Shown here one piece after another: positions 37,670-50,303 of a stretch of DNA of 64,000 nt. The position numbers and the translations under genes are program-made. Source of the DNA: Anaeramoeba flamelloides (lineage: Eukaryota; Metamonada; Anaeramoebidae); assembly GCA_027625915.1 (NCBI GenBank), contig JANTQA010000023.1:19530001-19594000 (forward strand), in the 5' to 3' direction. Numbering within the stretch: position 1 is the stretch's first letter; each line of letters starts with the position of its first letter. The notes under the pieces are model-generated. The model saw only the letters and a list, made by a program, of their open reading frames with translations, made no database searches and was not told the DNA's origin.

Positions 37670-38541
37670 AAAAATTGTTTTTTTTTTTATTTTTATTTTT
37701 TAGAATTGAAAAGATTGTAAAAAGAATATTGTTTATAATTGAATGATATTTGTATTTTTTTTGTAATAGAATCAAATATAATTTATATAATCAAAATTTA
37801 TTAATTATTAACAATAATTATCTTTTTAATTACCCGTTGACTTCAAATAAATACAATATAATAATTTATAACAATCGGATTATCACCAAATATAATTAAA
37901 TACCTTTAAAAGTTATTTTGCGAAATTTGGTTCTAAATCTAGATATCCCTTAGCACCCCTGGTTTGCCCAAATTTCATCAAGTTTACAATAAAAGATTTT
38001 AAATGGTATTGATATATTATTAAATTTATTTTATTATTTGAATTTAATTTGCTTGTTTTTTTCAGAGATTACACTTTTTATTTTCAGGTTTCTGTGATTT
38101 CTGTGATTTCTGTGATTTTTGTGATTTTTGTGATTTCTGTGGTTTATGTGATGTGTTTAAATGTTTCTTATTAAAGAAGATGTTTTACTTTTTTCCATTT
38201 TTCAAGAATCGTAATTATTTACATTCAAGTTGGATTTTTTTTTTTTGAAAACCAAATTGAAAGAGATAACAATAAAATATCTGAATGTATTGAAAGTTTT
38301 ATTTATGTTTTATCAAAAAAAAAAAAAAAACTAAACAGGAACAGAAACAGAAACAGAAACAAAAATAGAAACAGAAAAGGAAAAAAAGCAAATTCTATAT
38401 TTTTATTTATGATTCTCATTTATATTTTTTTGAGAATAGTATATTAAATTCTCAAAAATTATAAAAAAAAATAATAGAAAAAAATAATAAATCAAAAAAT
38501 AATAAATAATAAAAAAATTAATTATAAAAATGAAAATCTAT
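37670..38541. other. Convergent intergenic region with tandem repeats
   Basis: Between the 3' ends of the USP and TPR genes. It contains a 9 bp tandem array of about six to eight units (TTTCTGTGA, variants TTTTTGTGA) at 38090-38150, and an ACAGAA array at 38336-38372. No gene. A single unit of the 9-mer also occurs at 22010-22030. Confidence 0.6.
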
Positions 38542-40137
38542 TTAATCGAATTCGTCAGCATTTTCTGTACCAATTTTATTTATGCTTTTCTGGATTAGTT
38601 TATTTTTTGGGCGAATTTCCAAAGCCTTATGATAATCTGATCTAGCATTATTAAATTTTTTAATTGATTCATGGGCAGTACCTCTGAGAATATAAGCAAT
38701 CCATTCGAGTCCGCCAAATTTGGAAGAAACTGATCGGAATAAAAGTTCAGAAAATTCAAAAACCGCACGTTTATTTAAATCAAGAGACAATGAGTATAAT
38801 CCTTTCAGAAGGAAATAGTATATTTGATCTTGCTCGTCTGATAAATCTAGATTATCAATGGAAAATTTGCAAAGCTTTTCAACAGTTTCATCATCGCCAT
38901 GATACCAATACACAAGAGCTAAATAAAAGTTAAATAATATGCTTTTAGGATCGCATTTTTGGCATTTTTGGAAGCAAATCTCTGATTTTGATAGCAGATT
39001 TTCTTCCAAATAAATTAATCCGCGCTTGAACCAAATATCTACTTTGTTTTCCCTTTCATCTTTCTTTTCCTTTTCCCTTAATTCAAGAAATCTTAACCAA
39101 TCAGAGTCTTGATCGTTGTCCTTCTCTGGGTTGCAATATACGGAAATTAAATTTTTCATCCCCCAGTATTTGGAAATTTTGTCCTTAATTTCGATTGCAT
39201 TGTTAATACAATTTTTTGCCTCTTCAAAGTTGTTTAAACGGATGTGGCAATATGCCAATTGGTAATGGCTTTCGCCGTTTTTTGGATCGATCTCTAACAG
39301 TTTTTCAAAGCACTGCGCTGCGCCTTTCCAATTTTCCTTCAGCAAAGCCTTTTGTGCAAAAAGGTTCCACACATCGAGATTTGTCGACGGTTTCAATTTG
39401 TTAATAAAACTTTCGATCGCCTTTCCAAAGTTTTCTTCTTGTGGAATCAAGGGTTGAACAAAGAGTTTGATTTTCTCCATGAATTCTTTATTTGTAATAA
39501 AGCCCATAACGTTGTCTAAGTGTTGTATAACGCTTTCTTTGATATCCTCTGTGATCATTTTTAATTCTTTCAGGTATTCCAAAATTACCGGAATGTTTTT
39601 TTGTTTGAGTAAATCCATTACACCCTTTTGGTCCTTGATATGCTTTGCCTGTGACTGGGAGGTCACCAATTGTAATAGTTTTTCAGAAATGCCATACTTG
39701 TCTCCCCTTTCAAGTTGCTCAATTATGCCATATAAAACTGAAAGGTCGATTGGATAATTCGACACCACAACTTCAAGTAATTCTAAGAGCTTCCCTTCCC
39801 CTATTTCTTGAATAATATAGCCAAAGAGGAGGAAGGCTTTATTAAAGGCAAGCGAGACACCCTTTTCAATTTTCTTTAACAGTTCGTTTGCTTGTGTAAC
39901 TAGATAGGTAAAGCTTGTTAAGAACTTTTCATACGCTTCTTTGTCAATCTCGACAGCCTGAAAAAAGTTCCTTGCAGCTGATAGTAAATTGAATGATTTT
40001 AGGCTTGTGAGCGTTTCTTCAACTAACTTGGAATTGCGGAGTGATAAATTTACATCAATTTTTAGATCGTCTACCATTTCAGAAAATGCAGTTGTGAACT
40101 TTTCATAACTGAGGATCCAATTAAGCAATGTGTCCAT
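38542..40137 (-). CDS. TPR-repeat protein of unknown role
   Basis: Single-exon frame of 531 codons from ATG 40137 to TAA 38542. Residues 1-245 are helical with no recognised domain (LLKKIEKGVSLAFNKAFLLF; LLELLEVVVSNYP). TPR-like helix pairs follow: ~254-287 (WNLFAQKALLKENWKGAAQC, ending LLEIDPKN), 288-321, 367-400 (WFKRGLIYLEENLLSKSEIC), and 478-512 (AYILRGTAHESIKKFNNARS, ending ALEIRPKN). A charged stretch (WLRFLELREKEKKDERENK) separates the repeats. The acidic end ENADEFD resembles the EEVD-type peptides bound by TPRs, but is not one. TPRs scaffold protein complexes. No signal peptide or membrane segment. I do not recognise the gene. Codon use looks normal for the window and slightly richer in G+C than the flanks. 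Confidence 0.9.
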   Translation of the reverse strand: MDTLLNWILSYEKFTTAFSEMVDDLKIDVNLSLRNSKLVEETLTSLKSFNLLSAARNFFQAVEIDKEAYEKFLTSFTYLVTQANELLKKIEKGVSLAFNKAFLLFGYIIQEIGEGKLLELLEVVVSNYPIDLSVLYGIIEQLERGDKYGISEKLLQLVTSQSQAKHIKDQKGVMDLLKQKNIPVILEYLKELKMITEDIKESVIQHLDNVMGFITNKEFMEKIKLFVQPLIPQEENFGKAIESFINKLKPSTNLDVWNLFAQKALLKENWKGAAQCFEKLLEIDPKNGESHYQLAYCHIRLNNFEEAKNCINNAIEIKDKISKYWGMKNLISVYCNPEKDNDQDSDWLRFLELREKEKKDERENKVDIWFKRGLIYLEENLLSKSEICFQKCQKCDPKSILFNFYLALVYWYHGDDETVEKLCKFSIDNLDLSDEQDQIYYFLLKGLYSLSLDLNKRAVFEFSELLFRSVSSKFGGLEWIAYILRGTAHESIKKFNNARSDYHKALEIRPKNKLIQKSINKIGTENADEFD

Positions 40138-43100
40138 TGATATTTTCTTTTTTTTGTTTTAAATTTTTATTTCGTTGGGAAATAAAGAAAAATTGTTTCT
40201 AGAATAATAAAAGAGAAAAAATGGTTCCTTTTTTAGAGTGAATTTGGTTAGTTCATTCTGGAATTCAAATTCTTTCCTTAAACAACATTGCGTTGTGGAA
40301 TTATCTTTTTTTTCTTCTTATTTGGTTAAATTCGCAAAACAAATCAGACTTTTGTTTATGGGAAAAAATTTGACTGTTTCTTTTTCAATCCTTTAGTTGT
40401 TGTTGTTTAGGTGTGCTTGGGAAAGATATTTTTTTAAATCACCAAGCATACCTATTTTTCTCATTATCTCAATTAAATCCGTTTATTACAACTTTTTGCT
40501 TTGTGTTTTAAATGTTTTAAAAATATCATCTCTGTAGGAACTTTTCTAATTCTTCATGTTTACTTGAGAATTTCTATCAAGCCTAATAGGTATCGCACAA
40601 ACAACAAAAAAAGTAAGTTCAAAGAATGAGATTTGATCAATTTCCTTTTTTACTGGGGGAAAGTATTCAGTAGGAAGGAAAAGAATTATGTTAGATTTGT
40701 ATAATATTTTACTTTTTTTTTTTTAAAAACCAATAGAGGGCCTGTCTTATTGTTACTTATAGTTTCAATTTTATAGAAATTAGTTAGTGAGAAAGATTCC
40801 TAAGTGTTAAGATTTCACTTCGAGAAAATATCAAAAAGACAAGATTAACCGAGAAATGTAAAGTAAAATCTGAGAAAAGTTATTTAAGTGATTATTGTCA
40901 GATTAGATTTGTCAATAGTGAAAGTATATTGTAATCGGATGTAAACTATAATAGTTCTTACTGGTTACCATGAGTTCTGTTACTCTAAAAAATCAAATTA
41001 TCAAGATAATTGAAACAAAAAATTATTACTTTTTTTACTAATTATCTCAATAAAAAATTCACCTTTAATGAATTTTTTTTAATTCCTTCTCCGAATCTAA
41101 AAATTGAATTTCAAAATAATCGGATTCCAGTAATCTAATAATTAATTTTTAGATCTTCCAAAAGTTACAATTTTTTTAATTTTTTAATTTCAAGATTAAC
41201 TCAATAATCATCAAAATAAAAATCCAAAGACTGATTGTTTTTGTTTCTTTTTGATAAAGATAATTGCAATCCTTAATATATTTCCCATATTTCTGAATTA
41301 CTTTTGTCAAAATAATCATAATGTTCAATTATTTAATTTTTTTCAAAAAATCGAATTTTTTATCAACTAATCCACATTTCAGGATAAATTTAAGAAAGAT
41401 ATTTTGCAACTTTTAAGTTTGAATTTTGATAATTCAACCTTTAAATTGGTGGTGAAATGCACATTTTTATATAAAATTGTTAGGTTTTTTTACTAATTCC
41501 AAGATCATTTTTAATTGATAAGATCAACAAATATTAAACTTTATTCATCTGTATTTTTAGAGAAATTTGTACCATGGCTCAACAACGTTATTTACACCCA
41601 ATAACAACATAACTCAATCTTATACCCCCCCCTTGGTAGACGTTAATCCGATAAGGTGACAGAAAACTTATAGAAAAAATATTCTTGTAAATTTATAAGA
41701 AAATTTAAAAACAAAATTAATGTATCTTCAAATTGAAAAACAAAGTTAAAATGGGATTACAACAATAATTACAGTACTAACTTTTAAATGTTATTTTATG
41801 AAGTGAATTATTGTTTCGAAAAGAAAGATCTATTTCCCATATTTTTGAAAAGTTCGAAATCCAAACATATTTCAAAATTAAATCATTTTTGTTATAGAAG
41901 AAATTAATATTATTATTTGTAAAGAAAGTTTTCATAAATAAATTTTAAAAATAAACTATTGAATCTTGGAATAAATCGATATAAAAAAACCAGGCTAATT
42001 TAAAAAAAAAATACAATAATTATTTTAAAAATGAAAAAATATAATTTCTTAATTAATTACCGATTTATAGATGATTTTTTCTATATAACTAAAACAATAA
42101 TATGAGAAAAAAAAATCAAACAGAAAGTATAAAAAATTTTAAATAATATATATTAGAAAACCTGAGAAATTCAACTTATAACCATAAAGAAATACTTTTT
42201 CAATTTGATTATTTCTAAAAAAATAATTAATTATATATTCATCATTCTTGTTGGAGAGTTAGAAAAGAATAAAACATTAAAAGTATACATATGTTTTATT
42301 ATTCGTTCTCAATTTTACCTAAAGATTTTCAAACAAATAAAAAGAATTCAAATTAATAATTCATATATATATATATATATAAAGAACCGATATTCTCATC
42401 AAATAATTAATTTAAATTCTAACAGCAGTTATTTTATATTCCTAAAAATTATAGAAAAATATTACAATATCTTATCCTTTTCCAGAAATTTATAAATTAT
42501 TGAAAATAAAATAAATAATCAATTTACTCTAATCTAGAGGATTCAAAAAATCCAATATTTCGATTTATTTTTCTTTTAATTTTATTATGGGATAATATTT
42601 CCAATGTTATTTGTTTATAAAAACTCTCAGAAATTACTAAAAATGAGTTACTATAAAAATAAAAATTTTTATAACATTTTTCTATTAATTTTTGAACCAA
42701 AAATTCGAATCAAAAAATTTAGAACTTCTTTTAGGGACAATTGATTGTAAAAATTATTCTTTTTCAAAATAATAAATCATTTCTTGAAACTAAAAGGTTT
42801 TTTTAATCAAGTTTATAAAATATTCTTCTGTAAATTAGTACTATATGATTTTTGTAAAAATATCAATTACTGTTGTCTTCAGGGTGTAAGTATATTTTCA
42901 TTTTTTAAATAATTTTAATTATCAGAATATATAACGAGATTTTCAGAAAAAAATCAGCAAAAAAAAAATTATTCAAATATAATATCAATTTAAAAAAGAT
43001 TATTCAAACATTCAGAACTTAAAAAATGAAATTTGAGCAACTATTTTTTTTTGATTTTTCCACAAATAAAAAGATTATTTCTTATTAGGAATTTATATAC

Positions 43101-44149
43101 TTAAGAAATGTAACCCAAAATAATTGTTGTTATCTTTTATATGGGTTTTTAAAATTTGGTTACTATTTCAAAAAATTGTATATTTTTTCAATTTTTTAGG
43201 CATTGAGATGATTTTTTCACTGATCAAAAACAATTGACAAAATTAAAAATCTTTATGTTGAGATTTGAAAGTGGAAATTCATCCTAAAATATAAAAATTA
43301 AATCATTTTTTAAGTTAAAACCACTATTTATATTATACTGGTTAAATTTTTTGTAAAAATTATTCAAATACGTTTTTAATGGATAATATATTGATTCAAT
43401 TACCATAATAATTTTTTTGCAAATAAAAACGAATAATATAAAAAATAACTAAAAAAATGAAATTTTACTTCATTAAAGGAAATGTATCTTGAAATACAAG
43501 TTTAAAATGTTGGAAATAGGAAAATTGATGTTGAATTCAAATGTTGTATAAAATATTGATTTATTGATTCAAATTATCAAAGAAAAACTATAAAATATAA
43601 ATATAAATTGAAATTTCTAATGCTTCTTTATACAATAATTCAATTGTTTAGAACAAAAAGAAAAAAAATACCTTTTTTTTCACTTTTATGTATTTATTTT
43701 AGTAGTTTTAGTTTGGGAAATAGTGTAATATTTTCTATAGTTTTTAGTATACAAATACAATGGAATTGTTTTTACTTACTTTAATGAAACTTTATTCCAA
43801 TGAAAATATTACTGATTTCAAAATGAGGAATGAGTCCAATCTAATTTAGCTATTAAATAAATCCAAAAGAATTATAGACAAATACCTCTTCAATAAAAAG
43901 TTTTATTAACTATTTAAAATTATTTTTTTCACAATTATTTTTTAGTATTTAAAAGCTTTTAACAGTCATAAATAGTTAAATAAATATAAAAAATCTAATA
44001 TTTTGAAAGAATTTCTAAATAATTGATTTGTAAAAAGTGGTTTTCATAAATAAATTTTGAATAACAATAATAAACTTGACAATAATAAAATTAACTTTGT
44101 AAAATATTTGCGGAAAATCGTCTAATGTAAACAAAATTCTAATAAAATT
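40138..44149. other. Intergenic, 4 kb, no gene seen
   Basis: Very AT-rich, with stops in all frames. A run of eight C lies at 41625-41632 and a TA microsatellite near 42363-42380. The 96-codon frame at 42205-42495 is Ile/Lys/Asn-rich, includes the TA repeat and looks random. The first few hundred bases should hold the TPR gene promoter. Confidence 0.4.
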
Positions 44150-44660
44150 GATACAGTTTAAACAGTTGAGAGAATAACAATACTCCACTCTACATTCAAT
44201 TTCGGAATAATTTTGATTTTACAAATTATTTCATTTTTTGTATTTTTTTTTTGTTTTCATTTCTTTTTTTCAAGTTAAGTAATCTTTTTTGTTAGATCTG
44301 GAAAATTTTTTTGATGGTTGATAGAAATTTAGTTTTGAGTTTGTTAAATTGGAAAATCACATATATTTCTTAGATGGTATCTTATCATTTGATGGATCAA
44401 CAATTGTTGGTGAAATGTCAACATTCTTACCAATACATTTTTTTTTCAACTCGTTTCGATATTATAGACACACCAATTTTTTTTTTCTTTTATATTTTTA
44501 TCTTTTATTTGGATTAAAATGATTAAGTATAAAAAAATTAATAATGGGTAACTTAAATCTTGTTTTTATATTAGGTTTGGAAAAATATAATAAATTGAGT
44601 TTTATTTTGCCTATTTTTGATTTTTTATGTGTCCAAATTTTTGAAATGGGGTTTATATTT
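44150..44660 (+). repeat. Dispersed repeat of about 510 bp, direct partner at 27120-27640
   Basis: Colinear with 27120-27640, sharing GATGGATCAACAATTGTTGG, TTTTATTTTGCCTATTTTTG and GTGTCCAAATTTTTGAAATG. It differs by small indels. No shared open frame. Confidence 0.7.
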
Positions 44661-45493
44661 TTTTTTGTTTAAATAATTATATACCTTTATCTTTTTATTT
44701 TTTTTCTTCCCAAGGAAAATAAAATGATCATTTTCGCAAATATACACTATTTATATTATCATAAAGTGCGGTCGAGTACCTAAGATTTTTGAAATAAAAA
44801 GAAACTTTCAAATTTTTTTTTTTCATTTCAATAAGTAAAATAAACCGAAAGGCAAACCCGAAATAATTTTGTTGAACTACCGGTCTTCCTTAATAAAAAA
44901 AAAACATATATATAAATCATAAAAATTTTAATTTGAGAAAAAATATAAACTTTCAGAACGATTTGTAGTTTATTCAATATCGGTAAATTTAAGAATAGAC
45001 AATTAATTTCTATATCTCATGAATTTTATTGATATTGTTGAAATGGTTTTAGTATGATTTTTTATCATAACTCGTCCCTTAAAGATAGAATATTTTAACT
45101 ATTTTTTTTTTATGTTTTAATACTAATTATTCATAATATTATGTGCTTAGAATGAAAATAATAATATCTCAAATAATTTATTGAATTAAAATCATTCCAA
45201 AAGTGACTATTGTTTCTTTTTCTCTGGCACGAAATAAATATGATTATAAAATTAAACCCATCAACCTTAAGAGACTTGTAACTCTTATCCATTATTTTGC
45301 CGAAATTCTAATAGGGTTATACTTTCCACAATAATACTATTAGAATTGATTAATAAAAATTATTTGTCAACTTTAGAGAAATGGGTTATCAATTTTAAAA
45401 GAAGTTCATTTTTCCAATTAAATTTTCGGTAAAAAGATCTATTACTTTTTGTTTGGATTTTTGGATCAAAAAAGAAAAACAAAAAATTGTCAA

Positions 45494-45694
45494 TACAGTC
45501 AGTTTCACTTTTAAGGTACAAACTTTCAACGAAATTTAAGGCACAAAAAAATCTCAAATTAAGGCACAAGATTTGGAATTTTTTTTTTTTACAATTTATT
45601 TTACTAGAATCTGAATTTTGTGCTTTAATTTGAGATTTTTAGTGTGCCTTAAATTTCGTTGATAGTTTGTGCCTTAAAAGTGAAACTGACTGTA
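45494..45694. mobile_element. Tc1/mariner-type MITE, copy 2 (201 bp)
   Basis: TA-CAGTCAGTTTCACTTTTAAG at the left and the complement ending GAAACTGACTG-TA at 45694. Internal hairpin arms AATCTCAAATTAA and complement. Interior orientation is the same as copy 1. Confidence 0.88.
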
Positions 45695-47407
45695 ACACTT
45701 TTTATTTTTATGAAATCTCGCCCCTAGTAATTTTTTAAAATCTTTTAATGATCAAATAAAATTGAAACTTTTATCGTATTTTTAAAAATACAAGTGAAAA
45801 TAAATTAAAAACTTGAAAAATGTAAGATCAGAAAAAAATGATCAGTTATATTATTTTCATATCTGTATTTATTAAAGTTGTTGAAATTAAAAAGATTAGG
45901 TAATATTATTTTCCAAATATTAAGAGTATAAAAAACTAACTATTATTAATATAATCAGTTATTGGATAATATCTAAAAAGTTTTTCTTTATTAGAATTTT
46001 TGAATTGAATTGGTTTTATTTGTTACAAAATTTTTAAAAAAATTTGAAAAATAATAATAAAGAATACTGATAATACTGATCTTTGGGTTATTATGAATTC
46101 TTCCAATGTATTAAATGTGGCTATTAATTATTAATTAAAAAATCAATCAAATCAAAAAGTATTTCCTTGGGGTTAATATTTAGATTTTTCAGATTTTTAA
46201 AAAAGTATTAAGGGAAATTTTTGATTTTATGGTTTGGTTTATTTTGGTTGTATTCACGGGTTCAACAATATGAAAATTTTGATTTGATATCTTCTTTGAA
46301 AATAAAAATATATTTTTTTTCAAGTTATAAAATAATTATTAACATTTTTTTAAAACAAGATGATTTTTTATTCTTGATCTATTCCAAAACTTGGTGGTTT
46401 TATTTATAAAAGTATATTTTTGGACACTATTTTTATAGAAAATATGATTTCTTTCATCTTTAACAAAATTAATTTTTTATGAAATAATACAGAAATGTGT
46501 TGAATTTGGTACTTTTCAAAAATAAAAAAAAGGATCAACTTTTTAAAATAATAATTTATTTTGATAAGTAAGGTGATCAAAATAATGTGTACCCTAAGAC
46601 TATAATCTTTGTTTCAAAATATAATTCGTGCTTTTTTTTTTCTTCTTATTCCAAGGCAACATCCAATCTACTACCAAATAGTATACCTAAGTTCAAATCA
46701 ATTTTGAAAGTAAAGGTCTGATTATATTCAGTAAAATTTAAATTATTCTTGCAAATAGTTGAAAATTTTCCATAATATTCTCAATTTTTTGGAATTTTTT
46801 TGTTTTTTGGATAAGAAAAATTATCTTCAAAAATTTACTCAATTTTTTTGAGATAAAATTTTAAATTTAATCCTTTCATTTTTAGAATTTATTTTTATAT
46901 ATTAGAATTTTAAGAAACCAACGCAATATTTATTTAGGGTTTATTATCATTTTCTTTGATCGGTTAATGTGTAGGTCTACTATAACAAAAAAACACGCTT
47001 TTTATTTTGAAACACGCATTAAATTTTTTTGCACGCTTTATCTGGACTACAGTACTTTTAAACAATGATAGTTTGGTTATTATAGAAATCAGACTTTTAC
47101 TTTGATTTTGTAATTTCCTTATGTAGTCAAATTTTTTTGATTTGCTATGAAATTTACTGGTAGATTTTTTTTGACAACCTTTCCCTTAAAAAATGTAGAA
47201 AGAGAAGATTTTACTTTTTTATCTTATTGTGACCGAAAAAAGTACAATCTACTAAAAAAATCAATATTTGAATATAAGTAATTGGGGGGGGGGGGGTATT
47301 TATTTTTTATCTTGTATTTGATTACTATGGATTTGTGAAAACAAATAAACTCGACCAAAAAAATCATTTTTTTTATTTTTTATATAATTATTAAATAATT
47401 CTTCAAA
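45695..47407. other. Intergenic and S13 upstream region
   Basis: No gene is seen. It includes a run of 13 G at 47284-47296, only about 110 bp before the S13 start codon. At 46990-47035 an ACACGC motif occurs twice, with a related CACGC (AACACGCTTTT, AACACGCATT, GCACGCTTT), at a spacing of about 20 bp. No TATA-like element can be singled out in DNA this AT-rich. Confidence 0.45.
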
Positions 47408-48050
47408 ATGGGCCGAATGTTTGGATCAGGAAAAGGTATCTCTCGCTCTGCGAGGCCTTATAAAAAAACACCACCTTCATGGTTAAAAATCACACCAAAG
47501 CAAGTCATTGAAGAAATCTGTAAAATGGCCAAAAAAGGACTTACACCATCTCAAATTGGTATTCACTTGAGAGATCTTTTCGGTGTTGGTCAAGTTAAAT
47601 CAGTTACGTCCAACAGAATTCTTAGAATTCTTAAAGCTAATGGTTTGTTTTTTGTTTTTTGTTTTTTGTTTTTTTTTCTTTTTCTTGTATAAATGTTTTT
47701 TTTTTTTTTTTTTTTTTTATTGTATTTTCTAAATTTTTTTATTTTTTTTTGTTGCTTTTTTCTTTTTACTCAAACAATCAATTCAAAAAACAAAATTTTT
47801 TTTTCATTTTTATTGATTTGGATTATTAGGTCTTGCACCAAAAATCCCAGAAGATTTATACCATTTAATTAAAAAAGCTGTCTCCATCCGTAAACATTTA
47901 GAAAAGAATAGAAAAGACAAAGACGCCAAATTCCATTTAATCCTTGTTGAATCAAAGATTTATAGAATTTCGAGATACTACAAAAAAACTAGACAACTCC
48001 CACCAAATTGGAAATACTCTTCATCAACAGCCAGTGCTTTAGTTCAATAA
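47408..48050 (+). CDS. RPS13: 40S ribosomal protein S13 (uS15)
   Basis: Exons 47408-47642 and 47830-48050 join to 151 codons plus TAA, exactly the usual length of eukaryotic S13. Exon 1 starts [20 protein letters not shown] and continues with [17 protein letters not shown] and [11 protein letters not shown]. Exon 2 starts [20 protein letters not shown], then [13 protein letters not shown] and [17 protein letters not shown]. The codon for Gly79 is split one base plus two; the donor is GTTTGT and the acceptor TTATTAG. The 187 bp intron is T-rich. uS15 binds the central domain of 18S rRNA in the small subunit and is universally conserved. The higher G+C and lack of low-complexity inserts contrast with the neighbours, as expected for a highly expressed gene. 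Confidence 0.97.
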
Positions 48051-48861
48051 GCAATTCGCTTTTTGATTTGTTTTTTTTATTTTTTTTCATCAAAAGGGAA
48101 AAACAAAATAATTTTTATTATTTTTTTTGAAAAAATTGACTTACAAGAAAAGTACTCTCTTTATTTTTCCTGTAAACCTTAACTTTTCAATTCTCTTTTT
48201 TCTTTTACTCTTCCTTTCTTTTTTATTTTTTAGAATTCCCTAGAGATACAAATAAAAACAGATTCATTATTTTCTGGTTTTCTTGTTGACAAACATTGTT
48301 TAAAGTGATAGCTACTACAACCTGACTTTATTCTTAATTTGTTTCATTCCCTACAAGCTTTCTTTTTCTTTTTCTTTTTTTTTTTTCTTGCAACACGCAA
48401 ATGCAAACAGTATTGAAAAAAGCATTACAAAAAATTTCCTATCTTTAAAGATATCCCCCTAAAATTCTTTGTGTTCATCGAAGTTTTGTTCTTTTATAAA
48501 CTACTAATCTTTGGTTTGCTGCTTTATGAAACTATATTAAACACTTTTTTTTCTCTTGACTCTACAGTAATATTAATTGCTAGTCTCAAGATCTATTCTG
48601 CTTTTTCAAATGGATTGTTGTTTAAATCATTCACGAGAGATTTTATCAAAGTAATGAAGAAAAAAACATTTACGGCCGTTCTATTCGGCTTTTTAATTAT
48701 TTCTCCAAAACATGCCACAAAGATCAAATTTTTTTCCCGTTTCAGTGAATGCCAACATAAAACAAACTTTAAATTTCTTAAAAACCTTTTATTATTTCCT
48801 TAAAACTTCTTTTAAACACCTCAAAAACCCCCTTAAATTTTTTTAAAGGCTTAAAGCCAGC
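48051..48861. other. 3' flank of S13, no gene seen
   Basis: T-rich. A 110-codon plus-strand frame at 48471-48803 begins with GTG, is hydrophobic and has no family feature; I do not call it. Confidence 0.4.
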
Positions 48862-49421
48862 TTAAGGTTTACAGTCCCTGAAATTTGAAAAAAGATTATC
48901 TTGTGTCGTTTGTTACCACTTGTTAATTTGGTTCTTATCTGATCGATCTTGTACTTGGTCTGAGTTTTAATAGTGGTTCAGAATGTTAATTTTTGACTAT
49001 TTATTTTTAATCTTTCTGAATTCTGAATTGAAGATTTTAAGATTAATTGGCTGGAACTTTAGTTATAAAAAAATGTGGTTTGTAGGTTGTTGATTGAAAT
49101 TTTTAAACAAGTTTGGTTTTATTGGGAGATTTTAAAAGAATTTTTATTGTTTTATTAGTTAATTGACAAAAAATAAATCAAGATTCTTTTCTACAACCCA
49201 AAATTCAAAAGTTATTCTTAAACACCTATCTATCTATTAATCGTAAAATCTTCAATATGAAATTCAGAAAGATTAAAAATAAATAGTCCAAAATTAACAT
49301 TCTGAACCACTATTAAAATCCATACCAAGAACAAGATCGATCAGATAAGAACCAAATCAACAACTAACTACACCCTACATAAGGTAATCTTTTTTCAAAT
49401 TTCAGGGATTGTAATCCTTAA
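48862..49421. mobile_element. 560 bp long-TIR foldback element flanked by TTAA, copy 1
   Basis: Starts TTAAGGTTTACAGTCCCTGA and ends with the complement TTTCAGGGATTGTAATCCTTAA. The left half (AATTTGGTTCTTATCTGATC, GATCTTGTACTTGG) is repeated inverted in the right half (GATCGATCAGATAAGAACCA), so arms reach about 230-250 bp. TTAA at both edges, also seen in the other two copies, fits a TTAA target duplication as made by piggyBac-type transposases. Non-coding. Confidence 0.83.
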
Positions 49422-49898
49422 AGAATATTAAAAGGATATTTTAAAAAGTTTTAAACAAGTTGAAAAGAAGTTTAAAACCCATTCCAAATTTCAAGTTTGT
49501 CTCAAGGAAAGAAAAAAGTTTCACAAGTAGAATGGAATTTCTGTGCCTTCCTAATTTTGAATTTATCAAGATGTCAATTTTTCTCAAAATCGTATATGTA
49601 ACTTTTTTGTTTATTTTTCTGATTAATTTAGCAAAAGTTTGAGAATTATTATCCCATTTAGCCAATTAGATTTTAATTACAAAGTCATATTATTCAATTT
49701 GATTAAATTCCAATTCTTTGTGGTGAAATTTGGTAATATGTAGTTTCATGTGTCATTATCTTTTCTAAATTATTGTTAGGATAACAAACAGAATATAAAT
49801 TTAGTTTTTAAGTAAAAAAAGAGGGAATTTTGTTGGATCACCTCTCCTCAAGGATTATAAAACACATAATAATTACTGTTCAGGTAAAAAATTAAAGC
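49422..49898. other. Spacer between MITEs
   Basis: Overlapping short frames occur on both strands (49441-49665 minus, from TTG; 49460-49642 plus) but neither has a family signature. Not called. Confidence 0.35.
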
Positions 49899-50303
49899 AG
49901 GGAAAAAAGACCAAAACTTGTTTTGAATTGAGAACATTATTGAAAATGAAAAGTTGAAATCAATTAATAGAAGAAACAAATTAACTTGAAAGAATAATCC
50001 ATTATTTTATTTTCATACAAATCAATAAAAAAAGATTTAAATCTACTTATGATTTATGGAAATTGTTGGTGTGGTTTTAGAGATCACAAAAAAAGTCAAT
50101 TTTTTGAATAAATTTTAATAATTGATAAATCAAAGAAAAAATCCCTACTTCAAAAGAGAGTATTAAAAAAACTATTTTTGTGTTTAATACTTCATTTTGT
50201 CTTTAATTATTTATTTTTTCTTTTATTAATTGATCTTAAATTTTGAATCTTCACTAAGTTTCAATTAAAATTTCCAATTAAAAATAGATGTTGAACTTTT
50301 TTT
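49899..50303. mobile_element. MITE of about 400 bp related to 8781-9188
   Basis: Left subterminal AATTGAGAACATTATTGAAA and right CCAATTAAAAATAG are decayed forms of the 8781-9188 TIRs. The interior is inverted relative to that copy (AATTGTTGGTGTGGTTTTAG; AAATCAAAGAAAAAATCCC; TTAATACTTCATTTTGTC). Confidence 0.6.

Noticed and set aside
48471-48803. 110-codon plus-strand frame downstream of S13
   Set aside because: GTG start, hydrophobic, no family resemblance; overlaps the likely S13 3' flank.
49441-49665. Overlapping frames on both strands between two MITEs
   Set aside because: Neither strand has an ATG-started frame with a recognisable feature; overlapping antisense frames suggest low stop density only.
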